The translations under genes and the position numbers were made by a program. Positions 57,881-64,000 of a DNA stretch of 64,000 nucleotides are shown here, piece by piece. The notes beneath the pieces were generated by a model. The model was not told the origin of the DNA and searched no databases. It worked only from the letters and a program-made list of their open reading frames with translations. Origin of the DNA: Brachionus koreanus (Eukaryota; Rotifera; Eurotatoria; Ploima; Brachionidae); contig PJRA01000420.1 of assembly GCA_016987375.1 (NCBI GenBank), forward strand, positions 111,696-175,695. The letters run 5' to 3'. The stretch's first letter is position 1. The number at the start of each line of letters is the position of its first letter.

Positions 57881-59774
57881 TTAAACAAGGTTTCCAAAAC
57901 AAGACAATTTAGAGCAGTCTTCATTTGGAAACCACTCTGGAACAATATTTGTTTCGGTGGTAAATTTATTTAAAGTTCCATGCAATCCAGAAAAAGTGAC
58001 TTCGAAAAAAAATCCCAGCCAGCCATCTGACGGTCTTTGAAAAGCTATCGAATACTTGATTTCTCCAGGCATTTCCTCTACTATTATGCCTTGTTCTGTT
58101 GATTTCCATGTAATTGGCCTATAACTAACTCCTGTTGATGTCAAAATAGCTTGTCTAAAGTCTCTGCTGAATTGGTCAGTTTTACCATACCAACATCTAA
58201 CACTCATTGGTCTTACTAAATTAGACATGAGTTCAACAGTTGCTTTTAGAATTCCATGAGTTGAGTTATTAGGTCTAGTCCATCTTAATTTAGGCCTTGG
58301 ATAAGAATGATAGTATGTGCTAAAAAAGAAGCCTTGTAGTGAGCTTAAAATTGTGTCTGATACACTAGATATTGTGTGACCTATGTTAGGTATGCGTCTG
58401 TGAAGAACTTTACCATCAGTTGCAGCAACCAAATTGTCCCAGTATGTGAAAGTATTGTCTGGGAAAAAAAATTCGTCTCCTGTTGTTGATATCACTAGGA
58501 TATTTGTATATTTGTAACGATCAAGATAGTCTAAAAAAAAATAAAAATAAAAATGAAATTAAGAGTATTTTTGCTCACAAAACGGATCAATTATTTTTTG
58601 CATTTCAAAAATTTCCCTTGAATCAATATAACTTGTTATATTGACGTCATGATAGTCTTTAAATGCAAAAGTCCATCCACCAACTGATTTATAGTTTTGA
58701 TGCAAGGCCTCAAAAATACTTTGGTTCAATGATCAGTTTAGAAAAAATACTAAACATTACCGTATTAATGTTAAGCATGTCCATTACAATTGGAATAGCA
58801 GCAAATACTCTTGAATCAACGGCAGCCTTTCGATCAAAATTAAGATTAACAAGCTAATAAATATTCTCATGTATTACAGTTGTCCATGTTGTCCATCCTC
58901 GTTTTGATTTTCCAGCAATCATGAATTTTTTCAAATTTAAAAAATAGTTTTTTTTCATAAAATCCTCAACAGTGTCCATACACTTAACAGCTGCTTTTGT
59001 CATTGGCAATCTTAATAGAAAATCCGAATTCGATGTATTATCTATAAATTTTTTCCATCCCCAAGCTATTAATGCATCTTCAGATCGCTTTTTTTGCGAA
59101 GGATCATTCATAAATTTTAAAGGCTGAAAGGGAATCTGTTGGATTAAAACTGCGACTGTCTCAGTTGCCAATGAAAAATTGCTTGTCAACATTACGTCAT
59201 GATGGTCCGGATTCGAAACACTTTAAAATAATTTTAGTACCATATACCATACCATTTTTAATAGAACAATGATGTTGCTTATTTAGAAATTTAATTTAAT
59301 TTTTTAAGTAAAAAAAAAAGCTCTATGTCATTCTGCTGCTAAATTGCTTAAAAATTTTAACTTAAAATCTAAAAATATTTTGCTATTCTTAATGAAAATT
59401 GAAATATTTGAATTGACTTAATAAATTACTCATTTTTTCTGGAACCATCGCCAAGCCAAATTAAAGCAACATCTTTTCTTGTTAATTTATTAGGTACAGT
59501 GATATAGATAAAATGCCACCAAACAGGCTTGTTTACAACAGTTTCTGTCAAAAAAGGCAAAATTAGAAAAATAATTTGAATTTTTTTTACCATTGAGCCA
59601 CTTTTGCGATGTCATATTCAGTACATAGATTTTATGTGTTGCCAAAGTAAAAGTCTTGATAAGACTATAGTTATAGACAGGATCAGGCAAGTTAACATAG
59701 TCATCCAACGGACTACAAAAAACAATTGAATTAAAACAGTAAAAATAAATTGCTAGTTTTATTGATAATTTCAT
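57881..59774 (-). CDS. Secreted PhoPQ-activated pathogenicity-related (AprA-like) protein
   Basis: Exons 59774-59591, 59544-59430, 59220-58878, 58826-58761, 58708-58579 and 58530-57881 give 495 residues with a signal peptide (LAIYFYCFNSIVFC). The family is PhoPQ-activated pathogenicity-related proteins (bacterial PqaA, Dictyostelium AprA), with an alpha/beta-hydrolase fold. Seen motifs are VWWHFIYITVP, AGKSKRGWTTW with nucleophile-position Ser205, VDSRVFAAIPIVMDM, TTGDEFFFPD with Asp298, and PNIGHTIS with His331, so a Ser-Asp-His triad is possible. The C-terminal part (from about 350) is a beta-rich extension including RPSDGWLGFFFEVTF. The gene has ordinary short introns, so it is resident rather than contamination. 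The substrate is unknown; AprA is a secreted growth-restraining signal in Dictyostelium. The name is historical and does not imply virulence. Confidence 0.88.
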
Positions 59775-61679
59775 TTTTTTTTTAATAAAAAAAAAACAAA
59801 AAAATTTTAGACTTTTTATTATTGAATTTTATTGTCTAACAGATTTCTGGATCTCAAATTAAGAAAAATTTTTTTGATAAAACTATTTTAAACTATTTCG
59901 AATGTTACTCGAACGATTTTTAAAACTGATAAACTTTTGCTTTTTAGTAATATAGTTGCAATAATTTTTTTTCTTTCAATTTTAGAATGTTTAAAAATTT
60001 TAATCAAAAGATGTTTAAAACTTTCAAAATTTTTAAAGCTCAATTAGATCAATAAAAATTGTACTGAAAAAAATGAACCTAGTATCTAGTATTCACGCTT
60101 TTATTCAATTGGAAGTATACAGTTAACTTTAAATAACACAAAAATTCAGAGAACTAAAATTTTTCGCAAATTATTCAAAATGGCAATGAATAAAAAAATG
60201 ATCAATTGACATGGATATTTTTGGATAAACTGTTCAATTTCAGAATAGATTCGTCAATTTTCAACCCAATTGTTTTTTATTTTTCAAAGTAAAATTACTC
60301 AATAATCAATTTTTTTTTTTTAATTTTTTGTTTCAAATTTACTTAAAAAAAAATTTTGTAAAGTATAAACTTCACAAAGTTGAACTTTTTATTAAATATT
60401 TAAATTAGACTGTCGAATATTTAAATTAGACTTTCAATTAAATTGAATATTTTCGAAAAATTTTTAAAACCTGATGATGATGATGACAAAATTAGCCAAT
60501 GATTCCCTCAATGTTTCAATTGAGAATAAAATTTTTCATTAAAGAAGATTGACCAAACAATTGACAAGAGTTGCTAACGCAAATTCCAAAATTTTATTTA
60601 AAAACAAACTACATACATATTTGGAACTAAAATAATTAATTTTTATATTAATTTTATTGTATCGTGATGAGGATTTATGTAAAAACCAGACAGCTACCAT
60701 AGCGAGGCTACATATTGCCTTCCTGCACAGTTAGTCTGCTGTAGCTTATGATTATTAATAAGCTAAAAGTGAAGCTTGGGTAATCTCTCACTAAGGTGGT
60801 CGTGTTAGAGCAAATTATATATTTCAGCCAAATGACAAGTTCACAAAAGCAAAATACATTTTGATTAATAGACATTTATAAATGGAGTGAGAAAAGAAAA
60901 CAATGAGCCGAAATAGATTATTCCTATGTGAATGTGCGAAGCAAGTGCAGCGATAAAATTGTATTCGATTGCAAAATTCAAATAGTAAATGGATAATGGA
61001 ACCATTTATGGCGCAACATGCAATATCTTTTTTATCCAGTAACGGAAAGCTAGACACGAAAAAAGAGGAGGAAAGCTACTTATAAAACAAGTATTTATAA
61101 AACAAGGAAGGAGTTTAAGTAATGGAATTGGCTACTAGTACAAAATGTTGTAAGAAAGGACAACTAGTTCAAAATTTTTCAAAATATGATGATTAAAGAC
61201 CTTCAAATTTGAGATAAGAAATTCTTTAAAGAAAAATAATATACAAAATATACTAAGAAATGGTTCCATATGGCAAAAAGTACATAAATTACAAAAAGTA
61301 AAAGTTAAAAGAGAACTTCAAATTTAATGCTCTCAACAAACCTTCTATGCCTAAAAATATTAACATTCTAGACTTTGCTAGTGTAATTGATAAATGCTCA
61401 ATATTGACAATAGCTTAATAAAAGAGCAAGAATTTTTGTTTTATATGTATTTGAATTTTACAATATCTTTAATACTAATTTCTAATTGTTAAATGATCTA
61501 AACAGAACAAAATCAATTTAAACTAAATTAGACATTTTTTGAATTGAACATTGCTTTATTTGTTATCTTGTTTCAAAATTCTGAATGCATTCTTTTTTTA
61601 AAAATGTAAACAAAAAATGTATAAATCAAAAATAGCTAATAAAATTATTAAATTTAAAAAAAAAAATTTGACAAAAAAA
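59775..61679. other. 1.9 kb intergenic, with an unexplained GC-richer block
   Basis: 60660-61060 is visibly less AT-rich than its surroundings and contains a GTGATGA box, an AGCTAC...GTAGCT pairing possibility and a minus-strand 77-codon frame (61057-60824) that I do not trust. The rest shows nothing identifiable. Confidence 0.45.
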
Positions 61680-62762
61680 TTATTTCTTTTTTCCTTTTTT
61701 TCCTTTTTTGCCCTTCTTTTTCTTTTTGCCTGCAGGACCAAGTTTATGACGCATCATTTGCGCTCTCCACCAAGCTTGAATTTTAATCGTAGCCTCCAAT
61801 TCAAATTTCTCCTGTTCCTGCTTACGTCTTTCCTTGTCTTTCTCAAATCTGTCCTCAAGCACTACTTTTTCATATTCGGCAAAAGTACGCGCCAAATTTT
61901 GATATTTTTCCAAATCTTTTGCACGGCTATTTTTCAAATTGTCCAAATCGACCTGTTTCTGCAAAGTTTCTCTATCCGATTTCTCAGTCCAATAGTCGGT
62001 CAAACTTATCATATTTTTAATGGCAGATTTTAAAAACAATTCTGTTTCGTTATAGCATCTATTTTCCTCTTCAATTTGTTCTTGCAGTTTTTTGCAATTT
62101 TCTGCCAAGTCTTTTTCGGATAAATCACATTTTTTCTTAGTCTGCGACACAGAGTTGTCAGTGCTCTTTTTTACATACTTGGCCTCCATGTTTGTCTTGG
62201 CCTTGAGCTCTTGCAATTTGTCTTTTAAATGAGCAATTAGTTCATTACGTTTTTGAATTTCGACCTCTTTTTCTTGTTTTATATCTATCAATGCTTTTTT
62301 AAGATCAATTATCACTTTACGAGTCTCTTCCTCTCGTTTGATAATTTGCTGAAATTCGGTCTTGTTGCCTTTTTCTCGCTTGACCACATCTCGCAACGAA
62401 TCAAGCGAATTGTCTCTCAAGTCTTGAGACAAATATTCGAGCATACGTTGCACAAAAAGCCTTTCTACTTCGATTTTTTCGAATGTGTCCCGGCTCAACG
62501 GGTTTTGATTAAAAGCTCGATTGACGCCGTGGGTGGCAGCCTTTAGATTTTTTATTCTCTCCGAGTTGTTGTTGAAACCAAGAAATTTTCCTTCCATATC
62601 AGCTTGATTGTTTTTAATTTCATTAATTGTCTCCTCAAGTATTTCTCTAGTGTTAGAGCGCATTTCTGTCGTCAGCGGCATTATTTGACCACTTATTTCG
62701 AGCTTATCGATTGTGTCCTCCAAACAACCGATAAGCTGTATATTGATTACATCAGTTTCCAT
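61680..62762 (-). CDS. IQCG: IQ domain protein G / dynein regulatory complex subunit 9
   Basis: Intronless frame of 360 residues (human IQCG about 440). It starts with the family's LIGCLEDTIDKL region. Long coiled-coil stretches fill about 50-310, including LARTFAEYEKVVLEDR. A single IQ motif (IKIQAWWRAQMMRHK, about 325-340) would bind calmodulin-type proteins. The end is a Lys/Gly tail (GKKKKKGKKGKKGKKK), also typical of IQCG. DRC9 is part of the nexin-dynein regulatory complex that regulates axonemal dynein in motile cilia. The related DRC10 (IQCD) also has one IQ motif and is the alternative. Lack of introns is notable beside intron-rich neighbours. Confidence 0.85.
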   Translation of the reverse strand: METDVINIQLIGCLEDTIDKLEISGQIMPLTTEMRSNTREILEETINEIKNNQADMEGKFLGFNNNSERIKNLKAATHGVNRAFNQNPLSRDTFEKIEVERLFVQRMLEYLSQDLRDNSLDSLRDVVKREKGNKTEFQQIIKREEETRKVIIDLKKALIDIKQEKEVEIQKRNELIAHLKDKLQELKAKTNMEAKYVKKSTDNSVSQTKKKCDLSEKDLAENCKKLQEQIEEENRCYNETELFLKSAIKNMISLTDYWTEKSDRETLQKQVDLDNLKNSRAKDLEKYQNLARTFAEYEKVVLEDRFEKDKERRKQEQEKFELEATIKIQAWWRAQMMRHKLGPAGKKKKKGKKGKKGKKK

Positions 62763-62910
62763 TATGATAAAATTTTAAATTTTAAAAAAAATATATTATT
62801 TTGTTACTTTTTGGGTTTAGTGTTAATCTTGGTTGCCATGGCAACAATTGCTTTAGAGCAAGTAGATTAAGAGCATAATAAATTTAATATTTTTGCTTGC
62901 TGTTGGATTC

Positions 62911-62923
62911 AAAAAAAAAAAAA
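62911..62923 (-). terminator. RNA polymerase III terminator of tRNA-Phe
   Basis: Thirteen T residues on the transcribed sense strand, beginning two bases past the tRNA 3' end. Confidence 0.9.
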
Positions 62924-62924
62924 G

Positions 62925-62997
62925 TGCCGAAACTCGGGATCGAACCAAGGACCTTTAGATCTTCAGTCTAACGCTCTCCCAACTGAGCTATTTCGGC
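62925..62997 (-). tRNA. tRNA-Phe (anticodon GAA)
   Basis: Seventy-three bases fold as a standard cloverleaf: acceptor GCCGAAA/TTTCGGC with discriminator A, D arm GCTC AGTTGGGA GAGC, anticodon arm TTAGA CTGAAGA TCTAA, variable AGGTC, and T arm CTTGG TTCGATC CCGAG with one G-T pair. The internal A and B boxes (TAGCTCAGTTGGG, GGTTCGATCC) are intact. No intron. It lies in the 303-base gap between twist-type and IQCG genes. Confidence 0.97.
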
Positions 62998-63065
62998 TCA
63001 TAATTTTAAATTAATTTTAAAAAATTTTTAAAATAAAAATAATTTATTTAAAACAATAAATATAG

Positions 63066-63470
63066 TTAAAATTGGACATAGTAAGGATTATTAACATTCA
63101 TATCGTAGCTAATTTGAGTACATTGAGTTTGAATATTGTTTGATAGATGATCAGATTGCTGATAAGATTTTCTTTTACGGCATCTTGCTTTATTTTTATC
63201 TGATAAACAATCCTGGTAATGATTAGTTGTATTGTCAAAGTCAATATTCATATTGAGTATTGAATATAAAAATTTAATGTAATCTGCAGCTAATTTAAGA
63301 GTTTGAATTTTGCTTAGCTTGTCTGATGGAAGAGTGGGTACAATTTTCCTTAGTTTTTCGAACGCTTCGTTTAAAGACTCGGTTCTTTGTCGCTCACGAA
63401 CATTGGCCGCTTGGCGCACCGGCTCAAATGGGGGCTCAAGTTTAAAACGCTTCGGCGAAGAATATTCCAT
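63066..63470 (-). CDS. twist: Twist-type bHLH transcription factor
   Basis: Intronless, 134 residues. A short N-terminus with a basic SPKRFKLEP stretch leads to the bHLH (about 19-72): [38 protein letters not shown] and [12 protein letters not shown]. This matches Twist more closely than Hand, Paraxis or Tal ([16 protein letters not shown] and [18 protein letters not shown] are Twist wording). The basic region retains the E and R residues that contact CANNTG E-boxes. The C-terminal WR box of Twist is not present; the end is a Ser/Asn/Gln-rich tail ([12 protein letters not shown]). Expected to be a nuclear dimer with E-proteins that helps specify mesoderm or muscle. Confidence 0.88.
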   Translation of the reverse strand: MEYSSPKRFKLEPPFEPVRQAANVRERQRTESLNEAFEKLRKIVPTLPSDKLSKIQTLKLAADYIKFLYSILNMNIDFDNTTNHYQDCLSDKNKARCRKRKSYQQSDHLSNNIQTQCTQISYDMNVNNPYYVQF

Positions 63471-64000
63471 TTTGTATGAACAAAAATCAGGTTCAAAAAT
63501 AGTGTTATTTATACCTTGTTTGATAGATCATAAGCGCCTTTTATCTCTTTAATTAAGCTCAATCAAACAACGAGTAAATAAAAATCATTAGCTAGTTTAT
63601 TTATTTTGTTTTAAATAAAAGCTTGATATTTTAGGAAAATAAATTTTCTTTTTTATTTTGATATTTAAAAAAGATGAATGTTATTGCTTCTGGAAATGAT
63701 TAGCTTCATTTTTGGATGACTTCTTAAAGGTTCAATTATCACTAGTGATATTTTCCTATTCAAACACATTTAGGAACAATTAGTTTTATTTTTTTACATA
63801 AAATTTTTAGCTATTCATTGATCCTTTCGTTGCCTTGAAAGACTTTTTGTTTTGAATTTTTTAGCTAATTTGTTTAGAAATTCAACAGCGGTGGTATTAG
63901 AATTCATTTTATTTTTTTTGTTTAAGAATGTTTTGTTTATTTCAATAAGAGCTAAGAATATTTTGAATAAATAATTTGCTCAATGATTTATTTACAAATA
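63471..64000. other. Upstream region of twist-type gene
   Basis: AT-rich right edge of the window. It should contain the promoter of the twist-type gene. Only the small frame at 63815-63907 stands out. Confidence 0.5.
63815..63907 (-). other. Small 30-codon frame, possible exon
   Basis: ATG at 63907 to TGA, reading MNSNTTAVEFLNKLAKKFKT then a basic tail. The composition is plausible for a protein, but no homologue is recognised and no neighbouring exon is identified. It lies upstream of the twist gene and may be an unrelated first exon or chance. Confidence 0.22.

Noticed and set aside
58855..58878. 24-base ultra-short intron in the AprA-like gene
   Set aside because: A 51-base intron using the next acceptor (TCGAAAG|GCTGCC) gives a perfect family match (WTTWTT|AAVDSRV), so the ultra-short option is unnecessary.
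60664..60830. C/D-box snoRNA
   Set aside because: A good C box (GTGATGA) is present but no CTGA D box follows within range, and no terminal stem is seen.
60824..61057. Minus-strand 77-codon Cys/His-containing frame
   Set aside because: The pattern of Cys and His fits no zinc-binding spacing; probably chance in a GC-richer block.
61617..62033. Hydrophobic plus-strand frame resembling a multi-pass protein
   Set aside because: Antisense shadow of the Lys/Glu-rich IQCG coding sequence, which always yields Phe/Leu-rich complements.

Overview
This is a gene-bearing piece of an AT-rich (roughly a quarter G+C) metazoan nuclear genome. Genes have GT-AG introns, mostly 50-70 bases long and rich in A and T runs, with a few of 0.8-2.7 kb that carry mobile-element relics. 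The gene set (Porcupine, a Twist-type bHLH factor, a neuropeptide GPCR, motile-cilium genes and a chitin-binding secreted protein) fits a small invertebrate. Base composition and compactness suggest a monogonont rotifer such as Brachionus, but that is inference.

Layout. 1-7 kb: an LRR-like secreted protein running off the left edge, a cytochrome P450, a CFAP68-like ciliary protein and a class A GPCR, all on the minus strand. 6.5-11.5 kb: a gene-poor stretch with a non-LTR fragment and a fold-back repeat around an assembly gap. 11.5-22.2 kb: ZFAND4, WDR91 and a DEAF1-like SAND protein (minus), with DNA-transposon relics between. 25-28.8 kb: a SNX1/2 retromer sorting nexin (plus). 29-34 kb: RNA polymerase III subunit POLR3B (minus), head to head with PORCN, which opens a tight plus-strand series PORCN - PPIL3 - MRPS7 - WDR60 (34.4-43.3 kb). 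45-48 kb: a chitin-binding protein and a glutamate carboxypeptidase II-like protease (minus). 49-57 kb: three tandem intronless genes for about 600-residue secreted proteins that share an unrecognised N-terminal region and end in an H-type-lectin-like segment, separated by LTR-retrotransposon relics. 57.8-59.8 kb: a secreted PhoPQ-related/AprA-family hydrolase-like protein. 61.6-63.5 kb: the ciliary protein IQCG/DRC9, a tRNA-Phe(GAA) and a Twist-type bHLH.

Functional threads are cilia (CFAP68, WDR60/dynein-2, IQCG/DRC9), endosomal traffic (WDR91, SNX1/2), secretion and the extracellular surface (P450, GCPII, CBM14 protein, lectin-like array, AprA-like protein), and transcription (POLR3B, DEAF1-like, Twist). 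Exon models were built by hand from reading-frame continuity, splice-site dinucleotides and remembered family alignments. Every multi-exon model given closes in frame, except the LRR-like gene at the left edge. The most unusual items are the tandem lectin-like family, the PPIL3 frame with no ATG, and the nested AT-hook reading frame in a POLR3B intron.
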